A program made the position numbers and the translations under genes. Of a stretch of DNA of 64,000 nucleotides, positions 21,264-31,862 are shown piece after piece. How positions within the stretch are numbered: the first letter of the stretch is position 1; each line of letters starts with the position of its first letter. The DNA comes from Madurella fahalii (Eukaryota > Ascomycota > Sordariomycetes > Sordariales), in assembly GCA_029876055.1 (NCBI GenBank), contig CM056878.1:2232001-2296000 (forward strand), in the 5' to 3' direction. Below the pieces are notes generated by a model. That model was not told the origin of the DNA. It saw only the letters and a list, made by a program, of their open reading frames with translations, and did not search any database.

Positions 21264-24171
21264 ATCTAATGGGCCTCCCCGCTTGTGTTGCGCAGGGATT
21301 TGGGCGAAGGATAGCGTACCCTCGGTGTGGATCACTTGCCCCGTACTCGATGAAGGTCACGATCGCGTAGGCATGTCTGTAGCGAGGGAGCGGCGCGTTG
21401 ATGAAGCCCCCCTTTACACACGCCACGTCCCGCGGCAAAGGACCAGCAGTTGTCGGGCAGTGGGAGTAGGTTGGAGTACCACCGGAGCGATCCGGTGAGG
21501 GTTCAAAACCCGCGCGGGTGATTCACACATGCCTTCCCAACAAGGGGGAGGGGTGGCCCTAGGGGAGCGAGACTACCTTTCCCCTTGGAGTAGACAGGTT
21601 GTCCTGAGCGGCTCCGAAAGCGAGTCGCTCGCGGGACCGGCTCCGCTTCTGGGCGCGCTGGGGGACGCGAGTGGATGAAAGTGGGTATGGAGGCGTCGCA
21701 GGGGGGGACACCGCGGGCAACCACTGATGAGCTGCAGATGCAGCGTGTTGACGTTAATAGAAACCTATACACTGGGTGTTGTGTTAGGGGCAGAGGTGTT
21801 AGGATCCGGCGCAGACTGTGGACCCCGCTGTCCAGTCCCAAGGGGGAGGAGGGAGGGTGGGGGGGTTGTTTCCCGGCTTGGAAGACAAGGAAGAGGGAAA
21901 GAGAGCCGGAGCCGACTCGGTGCTAGTGTAACACGGACGCAAGAGACGGAGCGGCGCTCTCGAGCCCCGATGGCGTGGAGATGATGATTTTAGCAACAAT
22001 GTGAACCAGAAGGGGGAAATTCAAAACAAATGAGGTTTTCAGTTCAAGGCCCTCGAGTTACGGATACAGTGCAACTAGGTCAAGCCACGCAGCTTTCCAG
22101 TTTGTTCGGCGCAGCTCGAAGCAGGCCGGCAATCACCGCCCTCGTGGTTTGAAAAGGGGGGTTGGAACCTTTGTGGAGCACCGCCTGGGCCTATGTATAC
22201 CGAACGAAGCTCCCAGAGCAGAGAGCCTTGCGATGGAATCTACACCTCCTCGGAGGTCGCCCCAAGCTCCGCGCCTGTGGGATCCAACCCCACCACTCGG
22301 CTACGTGACGCTGGTTTGTGCCAGACCACGGGGGCGGATGGGCTACCTAGTGTAGGTACCAGTACTGTGCGTACATACATACTTTGGGTCCTTGCCCTGG
22401 GGACCCCAGCCCGCGGGCCGTTGGTGCGCCTCCATGTCATCAGGGGTGCATACTATTTTTGATGCAATGAGGGTTCGTCGTCAAGAGATGATGGGCGCGT
22501 TGCCGATGGAAGCTCCCACAGGGCAAGACGGGATGGCGGGAGAATTCCGTCGGGATCGAAGCGACGCGCTGCAGATGCGGGCATTCTTGAGTGTTGCCTC
22601 TACCGCGCACTTTAGTGTACACCACAATACTGTACCATACCTTACACCACACACTACCGCATCCCGGGTCCCTTGGCTCGGGGAGCTTTTTCAGGGACCG
22701 ACAAACCTACACTGTGCGAGCGCACAGTCCGGCGTCCAGCGTGGCAGAAGGCCAAGGACCCTGTCGGGCGGCGTTCTTCCCGTCTCGGGGTTGGGATGCG
22801 AGGAACGGGAATGGCTCGTTCAGCATTCAGTTAAGTAATGACAAGCCCTGGGGACCCGAATCGGGCGGTTGTGGAGGCGGCAGGAGGCCCCCCTGGATAC
22901 TGTGGAATCCACTGTGCGGTTTATCCCACTAGGCAGAGGAACTTGCCTTTTTCAACAACGGCCCCCTCTCTGCTGCCGAAAGTGCTTTGTTGTGCTTTTT
23001 TGCTGGGAAGGAATGGACGGGGGGTGGGAAACAATGGAGGGCACCTACTTCTACCGCGCATCGATGAGCGCGCCCAGCTGCAGGATAGATGAATCATTGG
23101 GATATTAGTGGAGCTGCAGTGGCATCCGCCGCCGGCTGTGCGCCCAGGCGATTTGTCCAAGCATTGCATCCGAATGCACACTCCAAGCGCACAGCAGCAT
23201 GGGAAAAATGGGCATTGGAGATCTTGAAATGGAGAAAGCCACCTGCGCCAGCGACGGCACGCTAGAGGACTTGGCTGACGTCGTCTTGCGCCTCTTGGCA
23301 TGCGCGACCCCAGCCCCAGCATGGTAAGGGCCCAAAATCAGCTCATGTTTACAGACAGTGTCCGAGAGCAGACTTTTTCGCGGTCTTGGCGAGTGGTATT
23401 TTCGAGCTCGGCATTTTGCAGCAGCGGGGTCCTCTCCGTCTGTACGACGTGCCTGGATTCGAACACTGCTTATCCGATTCGCCCTTCCGCGCTGGGGGTT
23501 CTAGGGAACGTTGCCTCCCAAGAGCAGCCTGAATATTGGCAGCGCATTGGCAACGGCCTTGGCAAACGCCCGGGTGACCCTAGGCGCCCCCAAGTGAACC
23601 CCCGAGACCGATCCGAGCGGGTGGATATGTCGCCGACTGTGTGCTTAGCCAGGGGCTGCTTGTCAGCCTTACCCAGTGTTCGCTGTTCAGAACCGCGGTC
23701 AAGAAGCCTTCCCGACATATCCGGTAGTGACCTTCCATGTATCCAATAATACAATGAGCACAGACAATGGAACATCTCAAGCAGGGAACGGGTACCTTGG
23801 CTCTGCTCACGTGTCTCGCTGAGCATCGTCATCTTTACGAGAAACACGCTGGGTTGGCGTTGTTTGCTATGCGTGACCAGCGAACCCATTACCTCACAAA
23901 TTACAGCCCTGTAACTGATCAGAATTCCAGGGTCCAATCCGGTGTTGGGGCAAGAGGGGGAGGGTGGTGACTTACGCCCGTAACAGTAAATGTACATAGG
24001 TACTGTACCAAGTAGCATTAGGTAGCCCCACTATTACCCCACCTCGAAGCTTCGCTGCCCGCCTTCGTTCTCGCCATCAGAGCATCTCAGCCTTACCAGA
24101 GCTTCGCCAGCAGCAGCAGCCTCGCCAGACTCGCGTCACATACCGGCCGCCGAACCTCCAAAGTCGGAAAT
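21264..24171. other. 2.9-kb gene-free region between Zn2Cys6 factor and CSN1
   Basis: This is a divergent intergenic region holding the promoters of the transcription factor (minus) and CSN1 (plus). Many short frames occur, but none has a recognisable domain or codon pattern. The long upstream region is typical of regulated fungal transcription factors. No specific site was assigned. Confidence 0.5.
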
Positions 24172-25914
24172 ATGGCGAACTCCCTATTGTCATTCTTTAC
24201 TCTGATGGACAACCAAGGAGGAGTGGTCGTCAAGGGTAGGTGGCTGCTGATCCTGTCCACTCCGCCGCAACGTCCAAGCTGTGCACGATGCCTGCAAGGC
24301 CCGCGCGAGTCCAGGGCAAGCGACTAATTCGGGACTCGACGTGGTAGATTCGCCTAAATTTGACCTCGACCTTTATATTCAGAACTACAAAGGTGAGCCC
24401 CCGGTGGTTGCCCGTCCAGCTTCCGCTCGCATCTGACATCCCGCAGGCCGCACCCGGTTCGACCGCCTATTCCTCATAGGCCGGAGCTCGGTGCCCTTGT
24501 GTGTCGATGCTCTCAAAGCGGCTGTCGCCGAAGCCAAGCGGGGACGCGACACCCAGAGGTACAGAGAAGCTGTTGAGTGCTTGAGCATTGCGGCGCCCTC
24601 GGAGCCAGAGGCTACCTTCGACCAAGCATGGCTTGAGAACCAAGAGAGCGTCAACCAGATCGAGACAAATCGCTTGTTGACGGAGCTAAAGGGTTACAAG
24701 AACAACTTGATCAAGGAGAGCATCCGGGTGAGTTTTTCTTAGGAACTCGGAGTATTGGTCCAGGTCGCTGACCACATGCATACGCTGCAGATGGGCAACG
24801 AGGATCTTGGCAAGCACCTCGAGAGCATTGGCGATTTAAACGCGGCCGCCGAGACATACTCAAAGATGAGGCCGGATGCGAGCACAGTCAAGCAATTCAT
24901 CGATGTAGGGAAACACCTAGTCCGGGTATCTGTCCAACGCCGCGAATGGGGGATGGTCAGTGCCCATCTGAGCAAGATGGGAGGCGCCCAAAGTAGCGAG
25001 GACGAAAAAGCAATCCAACCATACATCAAGATCGCGCAGGGCATTGCGCTCCTCGGCCAGGAGAAGTACCTGGATGCGGCGCTCAGCTTCCTGGCGGCCG
25101 AGCCTACGGCCCCCAGCTCGACTTACAGCGACCTTGCAAGTTCGAACGATGTTGCCATCTATGGTGGCCTTTTAGCTCTGGCATCCATGGACCGCAAGGA
25201 GCTCCAGAGCCAGGTGCTTGACAACTCGAAATTTCGCACGTTCCTGGAACTTGAACCGCATATCAGGCGCGCTGTTGCACAGTTCGTAAGCGGTAGATAC
25301 TCCGCCTGCATTGCCATCCTCGAGTCCTATCGGCCGGATTACCTGCTTGACATCTACCTCCAGAAGCACATACCGAACATTTACGCCCAGATCCGGAGCA
25401 AATGCATCGTCCAGTACCTGATCCCGTTCTCGTGTGTCAGCTTGGACTCCATGAATAAAGCCTTCGGGAGCCCAGAACAACCCATCGAGGACGAGCTGGC
25501 CGTGATGATCCAGTCAGGTGCCCTTCAGGCTCGCATCAACACCATTGACAAGGTAAATCTGCCACCACCGACATAAATAACTCAGGCTTGGGTCTTGCAC
25601 TGCTGCGTCTAGCCGCCGTCGTGTGGCGGCCGTGGCAAATAATTGGCCTATCTTATTTCCATGCACCCTCCTGGAGGTCTCTGTCCGCTTGCTAACCCCG
25701 TCTTCAGCATGTCACTACGATAGCTACCGAACCGAGAGCGCAGATGCAACAGTCTGCTCTCAAAACGGCTGAGAATTATGAGAAGCAGGCGCTCGATCGG
25801 CTTCGACGGATGGGCCTCGCCGCAGCCGACCTCGAGCTCAGGGGACAGAAAAAGATGGGCGGCCATGGCTTTGCTAGCCAGCCCGAATTCATGGCGGAGG
25901 AGACGCTGGGATGA
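24172..25914 (+). CDS. CSN1: COP9 signalosome subunit 1
   Basis: Model, five exons: 24172-24235, 24315-24392, 24447-24727, 24791-25552, 25708-25914; 463 aa. CSN1 is a scaffold of the complex that removes Nedd8 from cullins. The N-terminus carries FDLDLYIQNYKGRTRFDRLFLIG. An Rpn7-type helical repeat region follows (GNEDLGKHLESIGDLNAAAETYSKMRP). A PCI domain at about 310-410 includes DIYLQKHIPNIYAQIRSKCIVQYL and ends with GALQARINTID. The last exon encodes a charged coiled coil and tail (HVTTIATEPRAQMQQ). All junctions preserve frame and family motifs, and introns are 54-155 nt. Confidence is high for identity and slightly lower for the first intron. Confidence 0.93.
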
Positions 25915-26207
25915 GTTGACGGATGGCACGTTATATGATATTGGTGAACATGGTCTGATTGTCTGCTTATTACTGCATTGCACAAGGTCAAAGGAAAGAG
26001 CGGTTAGGAGTACGGGTAAATCAGGCGCTTGCGTCGCTTACAAAAGATTTCATGATAGGAAGGTGATCCTGGTGTCAATCCTCGCTAATGTTCGAAGCCG
26101 ATTCTATTGAGCGGAGTTCATGTCAACTCGTCAACTCGTCTTTTTATCTGGGTATCGCTAGGTTCGTCTCAAGAGACTGGCTGGTCCCCTCAACCTGCCA
26201 ATTAAAA

Positions 26208-27329
26208 TCAGCCCATCAACTGCCGGATATCCTCCGGCGGCCAACGGACCTGGGCAAAGGTCAGGCACCTCTTGATGCTTTGCAGGTACTTGCGCGTGAC
26301 CTCGCTGCCCATGATGTGGCCCCTCTCGCCATCATGAAGCTTCTCCCGCGCGCTGCGCTCGTGGATGCCCACCATAGTGACACCAATCGGCCACGCCGCC
26401 TTGCCAATGCTCAGACGTAGATACCCATCGTTGGCATCGACGTACCGCCGCTCCTGGGCGGCCTTGACGATCTCAACAATCGCCTCGAGGATGCTCTCGT
26501 CCAGGTCGCCCTGCTCAAACTTGCGGAATAGTGGTCTCATCGTCTCCTTGCTCGACACCATGGCATTGCGGGCTGCCTGGCCCGCAAACGTCCCAGCGTT
26601 GTCTTCCCGCGCGAGCGCCGCCTCCCACTCCCGCAGCAGCATGTTGAAGTAGGACGCGAGTTGCCGGTAGAGGTAGCGACGTGCTTTCTTGTCCGAGGCG
26701 GGCGGAGGCGTGGCGGGGACTTTCATGTCCTTTTCCTCCACGGGCGCGAGTGTCGTGGCGATTGGCCCGGCGGCCGCGACCGCACCGCCCCGGGCAACCT
26801 TCCGGTACCGTCTCAGGCGCGCCGCGTGCTCCTCGCCGAATAGCACCGCCGGTTCCCCGAGGCTTCTCAGTTTCGCCAGCAGCTCCTCCTCGGGAATGTC
26901 GTCGGCCCCTTGTACATCCGGCGCTTCCTCGTCCTCGTCCTCCTCGTCTTCGCCCTTGCGCCTGCCTTCCTTGTCTTCCTCCCCGGAAACGAGTTCCGGC
27001 AAACCCAGCCTCTTTCTCCGCGCCCGTTCCTCCTCGGCTTCTTTGGCCTCCCGCCGCCGACGGCTCTCTTCCGCTAAGCGCTGACGCTTCTCTTCGCGTA
27101 GACGGGCTTCTTGCGCGGCTTCCTCTTCGCGCTTGCGCTTGGCCGCGGCTTTGGCGGCGCGCTGCTCTTCGAGCGCTTTTTGCTCGGCTATGTAAGCCCT
27201 TTGGCGGGCTTCTTCGGCTTCGCGGCGGCTGATATACTTTGGTTGGTCCTTAGATGCAGATGGGTCAGGTGTGGTGGTGGTGCCTTTCGCTTTTGCGATT
27301 TCCTTGGACATCAGCGACGCGAAGTCCAT
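26208..27329 (-). CDS. PRP18: Pre-mRNA splicing factor PRP18
   Basis: Single exon, 373 aa. PRP18 acts in the second step of splicing with Slu7 and U5 snRNP. It starts MDFASLMSKEI, has a long Lys/Arg/Glu coiled coil (about 35-115), an acidic patch, and the splicing-factor motif IPEEELLAKLRSLGEPAVLFGE (about 158-180) shared with Prp4. The C-terminal PRP18 domain (about 230-373) includes PLFRKFEQGDLDESIL and the near-invariant NDGYLRLSIGKAAWPIGVTMVGIHERSAREK. The frame is open for four codons upstream without an ATG. It converges with CSN1 (293 bp apart) and is divergent from SAP18. Confidence 0.95.
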   Translation of the reverse strand: MDFASLMSKEIAKAKGTTTTPDPSASKDQPKYISRREAEEARQRAYIAEQKALEEQRAAKAAAKRKREEEAAQEARLREEKRQRLAEESRRRREAKEAEEERARRKRLGLPELVSGEEDKEGRRKGEDEEDEDEEAPDVQGADDIPEEELLAKLRSLGEPAVLFGEEHAARLRRYRKVARGGAVAAAGPIATTLAPVEEKDMKVPATPPPASDKKARRYLYRQLASYFNMLLREWEAALAREDNAGTFAGQAARNAMVSSKETMRPLFRKFEQGDLDESILEAIVEIVKAAQERRYVDANDGYLRLSIGKAAWPIGVTMVGIHERSAREKLHDGERGHIMGSEVTRKYLQSIKRCLTFAQVRWPPEDIRQLMG

Positions 27330-27780
27330 TTTGTTCTCCAAGCGTCTGCTTCGCTTGCGAGGGATACTGAAACGATCTGTTGGGATTGACCGGTTTGGGC
27401 TAGTGCGGATACCTCTGTGATTCGTTATGGTAAGTTGGGTTAGAGGAAAGTTGGATTCGAGGTTGGATGCAACTCCGCTGAAAAAGACCGGGAGGCAGAG
27501 CCGCAGGGCGGTGTTGCGGGGGTCGCCTGCGCCCCGACATGCCCCAACACGCCCCCATGAGCCCCCACTACCTAAGCCGCCGATCCTCGTGCGTTCTGGG
27601 TATGTATGCTATCTACTTCGAACAACAACAAACCCATTCCATATAAGATACCACAATAATTTAAATTGGCCGTTCTGGCAATACAGAAGGAGAGCCGATT
27701 CTTATCCCGACGAGGCCGTGACCCGCTGTGTCAACAACACATCAAGACCATTATCGACGAGTCAACCGGTATCCATCACG
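27330..27780. promoter_or_regulatory. Divergent promoter region, PRP18 / SAP18
   Basis: These 451 bp between the two start codons must contain both promoters. An A/T-rich stretch lies near 27620-27665. No specific factor site was assigned. Confidence 0.5.
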
Positions 27781-28592
27781 ATGAGCTTGTCGGAGGTGAG
27801 GCGAGACCAGACGGCGCCGTTCCTGGTAAAGCTGTTCTACCGAACCGGTGCATTCCACAGGCTCGTTGCTAGATATCCCCTAGTAACGTACTTGGACTAA
27901 CGATTCCCTGCAGAGCACATGAGTTTATCAACCCTTCATTTCTACCTCCACACATTGATATATACACCTGGAAGGACACCACGCTCACCGAGCTCTCTCA
28001 CTACATGCTCGGCCTCTCGCCCCCGATCCTCCCGGAGCCCGCAATTGGCACCCGTCTCTGCTTTCGCCTCATCTACGCCGACGCACACGCCAGCCTCGAT
28101 CAGCCACGTCAATACGTCGCCAAGGATGTCGGCAGTCTAGTGCTCGGCGCGGGAGGGCCAGGCGCTGGTCCAGATGAGGGCGTCCCCGAGGACAGTGTGG
28201 ATGATGGTGCTAAGACGCTGGCCGATGCTAGGTTCATGACGGGCGACTACATCAGCTGTGCGATCCTTCCGCCGGACGAACTCACAGGCGATGTGGTGCC
28301 GGCGAGTAGTGCGAGGGTCGGTCGCGGTGCTGGCGTCGGCGAGGCTAGGGGGTCTATGGGATCTGCACCGCCGCCGCCGCTGTCGCAACGAAATCGGGAT
28401 TATGGTGGGCAGTCCAGTGGGTTCCGCGGGCGTGGTTCTAGAGGGGGGAGCCACCGGGGCTATGGCCGGGGGCAATATTATGATCGGGATCAGGCTTTCG
28501 AGCGGGGAGATGGCGGTATACCGGATGGAGAATGGCGGAGAGGGGATAGGTTACCAGATCCGCCTCAAGAACCTGGCCGGCGGGGGAGGTAG
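27781..28592 (+). CDS. SAP18: SAP18-like protein (Sin3/ASAP complex)
   Basis: Model, two exons: 27781-27860 and 27914-28592; 252 aa. SAP18 has a ubiquitin-like fold and serves in the Sin3 histone deacetylase and ASAP RNA-processing complexes. Motifs are TAPFLVKLFYRTGAFHR, then FLPPHIDIYTWKDTTLTELSHYML, FRLIYADA and FMTGDYISCAILPP. The C-terminal 90 residues are RGG/Gly/Arg-rich (FRGRGSRGGSHRGYGRGQ), suggesting RNA binding. The intron needed to keep the fold begins GCTCGT rather than GT; it has a GACTAAC branch and CTGCAG acceptor. No GT donor gives a sensible in-frame intron. A GTAGGT near the stop could splice to a further short exon, which I did not use. Confidence 0.88.
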
Positions 28593-28990
28593 GTTTCTCA
28601 AACCCTCCCGAGCTCTCGGTATTCTCCAAGCTCAAGCGAGAGGCGATATTTCTCTTCCAGTGCCGTAGCCGCTGGAGGAATCACCAAGCCGGGGGCTGTG
28701 ATATTGGGAGGAATCTCTTCTATACCCGTGACTACGGCTGCGGACGCAATCGTTATCCGGACCTAGACTCAGACATCAGGGCGAGGAGACAGCGGTATAC
28801 TGGGAGGGGAGTTGTGCGGTAGGAATAACCTGGTGGCTTATGGCAAACTTAGTATAATCTGTTGACTCTGCAGAGGCCACTCCCCCAGTTGTTCCCTTGC
28901 ATTTGAACATTGTGCCATGCCGAGTCATATGTACAGTCCTCTCCCGGCACAATCCGCACAACCACGTTTCTCAATCTCGTCCCTCAACAT
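28593..28990. other. Convergent 3' region, SAP18 / complex I subunit
   Basis: This is 3' UTR space between converging genes. No gene is seen. Confidence 0.45.
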
Positions 28991-29474
28991 TCAACGCTCA
29001 GAGATGAGATCGCCCCTCCGCTTCGCCCGGAAATCCCACAGACCCTAAATTTAAGGTGAACCCCAAGTCAGCACCCCACCCAATCATTCCTCACCTTTCC
29101 CCCTCCCCCTCCCCTTCCCATACTATGGGAAAAAGAAAGAACTCACGTCTGTCTTGTACCCCAAGTATGCGATAATGCTCGGGATCACAGCCACATACAT
29201 GAATGTGACTCCCGCCGTCCGCTTGGTCCACCTGAAGTACCTGTACCGGTTGCTGATCATGTCTGGCCGCGCGAGAACGTTAGGAGACTGACGGCATCGG
29301 TTGGAGGAGTAGGGATAGCCAAGAGGTAGGACGTACTCCCCAGGCGAATCAAGGCCGGGTCCATGGCCACCTCTGTGTGTTGCGTCGAGACCCAGTTAGC
29401 GATTAGGTACATGGCGAGTCAATTCGGACCGGGCCGGGGGTAGGGAGCGCACTGTTATGCGGTAGTCCTGCCAT
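28991..29474 (-). CDS. NADH:ubiquinone oxidoreductase small subunit, NDUFB4/B15-like
   Basis: Model, four exons: 29474-29453, 29372-29337, 29262-29147, 29044-28991; 75 aa, too broken to show as one long frame. The translation starts MAGLPHNKVAMDPALIRLG, continues NMISNRYRYFRWTKRT, has one membrane helix (about residues 36-55) and ends DGLWDFRAKRRGDLISER. The pattern DPALIRLGN..SNR..YFRWT, then one membrane helix, then LGY.TDG.W.FR matches the fungal complex I membrane-arm accessory subunit. No cleavable targeting peptide is seen. All introns are GT-AG (GTGCGC, GTACGT, GTGAGT donors). It is divergent from the glutathione transferase gene. Confidence 0.85.
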
Positions 29475-30088
29475 CTTGAATTTTTGAGGGCCGTCGTCGT
29501 GTTGGGACTGGTTTTCTCCGGTGGGGGTTGGGGGTCGAGGCTTCGAGATTCCAGGTTCGCCTGTGAGGTGTTGAGCTTCAATTGAGAGGTTGCTGTCGAG
29601 CGATTGGTCTTGGCGCCGAGAGGAGTTATGGTGTGGGACGTGCTCGAATCACGTGCAATGAGGAACTAGCTGCCGGTTTGTGAGGTTCGGATGTGGAATC
29701 TGGTTGTTCTTTATTTTTATTTCCCATATTTTTTATACCTCGATAGGTACTCAGAAGCTGCAAATTCCATCATTCCCGAGTGCTTAGTACCTTATCTATA
29801 TCATCTTATGTTTGCTAGCTCTTCTACCAAATTATTTTAGCGACGCTCCGTGTTTAGTCTTGAATAAGAATTCACCATTGAATTGAGCTCGGTCGGTTTT
29901 AGCGAATTAAGTTAGGTCCTCTGGAGGGCCAAATCGTAACACTAGACCTCCAAGTGGAGGTGACAGCCGAGGCACATTGCGTCAGCGTTTCCCGTCACCG
30001 AGTGTTAGATACTATCTGACCCAGCGAGGTTGAACACTTGAACACATCTTTTATTCCTACACTAACGGTCGATTCGCCTACACTGGCC
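29475..30088. promoter_or_regulatory. Divergent promoter region, complex I subunit / glutathione transferase
   Basis: These 614 bp are AT-rich in the middle (about 29700-29860), unlike the GC-rich genes around them. No specific site was assigned. Confidence 0.45.
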
Positions 30089-31000
30089 ATGGCAGAGGAA
30101 GCAACGGTCAAGCTCCATTGGTGCGGCCTTGGCGTGTCCTGCAATGGTTGAAAACTGCTCACACCATGCTAGGCTCAATGGGTCTCGAGCTCAAAGCATC
30201 CTATGGCTGCTCGAGGAGTTCGAGATTCCTTATGAACTCGATATTTACCACCGCCAGAAAACCATGCTAGCCCCGCCAGAGTTCAAGAAACTACACCCTC
30301 TCGGGAAGTCGCCTTTGGTCTCGATTACGCCACCTGGTGCGTCGGGACCAATTGTCCTTGCGGAGAGCGGATTCATCGTGCAGTACCTGTGCGACCACTT
30401 TCCCAAGGGCAAGGCGCTAGTTCCACAGCGCTGGAAGGACGGCCAGGAGGGCAAGCTGGGTGGCGAGACGGAGGAGTGGATGCGCTATCAATACCTACTG
30501 CACTACATTGAGGGCAGTTTCATGTTTACCATGGTGCTGAACTTCATTCTCAGCGGTATGCGGGTCCCCGCAAACACAGTCGTGTGCTGCACACTGATAG
30601 GCTGCGGGCAGGCCTCAAAGGACCCAGCGTGCCGTTTTTCGTCCGGCCCATCACCACGCTCATCACAAACCAACTCATTGCCATGGTCGTCTTCCCGAGC
30701 ATGAAGCGGCATTTTGGGATGATGGAGGACTACCTTGCAACATCGCCCAACGGAGGGAATTACATGTGCGGCCCGAACCTCACGGGCGCCGATATCATGC
30801 TGGGATACCCGCTCATTGCGGGCAAAGACGGAGCCTTTGACGCCATGGGCACGTGGGCAAAGGGGTCGTTCAAAGAGACATTCCCAAAGCTTCATGCCTA
30901 CATCGGGCGGCTGTCGGAAGAAGCCGGGTGGAAGCGATCTGTGATGAAGATTGAGGAGGTGGAAGGCAGCTTCTCGATCCTGCCCACCACCAAGCTCTAG
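30089..31000 (+). CDS. Glutathione S-transferase, Gtt1-like
   Basis: Model, three exons: 30089-30120, 30173-30555, 30612-31000; 267 aa. The N-terminal thioredoxin-like domain (about 8-95) starts KLHWLNGSRAQSILWLLEEF, the Gtt1-type motif, where a Ser/Asn near the N-terminus usually activates glutathione. The cis-Pro and ESG motif follow (KLHPLGKSPLVSI, LAESGFIVQYL). The C-terminal helical domain contains the N-capping-like GADIMLGYPL segment and ends ILPTTKL. Yeast Gtt1 is ER-associated; location here is unknown. Introns are 52 and 56 nt and preserve frame. Confident of the family, less so of subfamily. Confidence 0.9.
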
Positions 31001-31862
31001 CAAGCACTAGATGCGGCTGGGCAGCCGTTGGCCAAGCACGTTTTCTTGGTTGCAGGATGGAGCCGCATTTTGGTTGACACATGATACCCAACTTGGGCTG
31101 ATGTATTGGAGGGGCGGGTCTGATACCGAGCAACCGGAGGCGCAGGAGGCCGGGGCGGCCGGGCGAAGCGTGTGGAACCATGAAATCTTGCCGATGCATC
31201 GTTTCTGCCCTGCACCTGCTACCAATTGAGCTTGTCAGGTGCCAAGCATCTAGAACGGCTCAATTGCCTCTAGCGCCGTGACGTCAAAACATACATAGCA
31301 AATCGAGAGGGAACAGCGCGGAGGCAGCGCCAAAAGGACCAGCACTAATAATGTTAGGCATCAAAAAATGGGAGATGCAGTCAGATAGAGGCCGGGACCC
31401 TTCCTCATTGGGGTTGCACCGCCGCAGACGAGCCCGCTTCCATGTCCGGAGCGTCCTGCATACCAACAGGGACCACAAAAGGGAGCCTTGCAGGGCGTCC
31501 AATCCTCCGAACATCCCGGTCTCTTACCGAGCTGCTGTCTCCAGCCTCTCAGCTGACTGCGTCGTCCTACGCAGTAAATACCTCCCCATGGGCCCGTCTC
31601 ATTTCTCACGGAAACCTTCAGCCTCCAGTCTGGGGAACAATTTGGAGGCCGGGCCCTGCTGCGGAAGAGTGAGCAGCAAGGCTAGCATAGGCATCCAAAT
31701 TTCGAAGCCGCCGACCCTGAACATCCTCGACCCCTGCATGGAACCCTCTAGTTTGTTGTATTAAGGCTTGAATCCTTCGACGTTATGATATATGGTTCAA
31801 GGACACTCGGATTGCACCAGTAATTCCTCATGATCGCTTCTTCAGCAACACACTGTTACAAC
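31001..31862. other. Intergenic region, transferase / hydrolase
   Basis: This is a tandem gap between two plus-strand genes. Short frames on both strands have no recognisable content. A TGACGTCA-like palindrome (GTGACGTCAAAAC) occurs near 31277, and its role is unknown. Confidence 0.45.

Noticed and set aside
23440..23530. GTTCGAATCC word on the minus strand resembling a tRNA B box
   Set aside because: No A box at the right distance, and the T stem and acceptor stem do not pair.
26681..27232. 183-residue plus-strand frame
   Set aside because: Antisense of PRP18; Arg/Pro/Ala/Leu-rich shadow.
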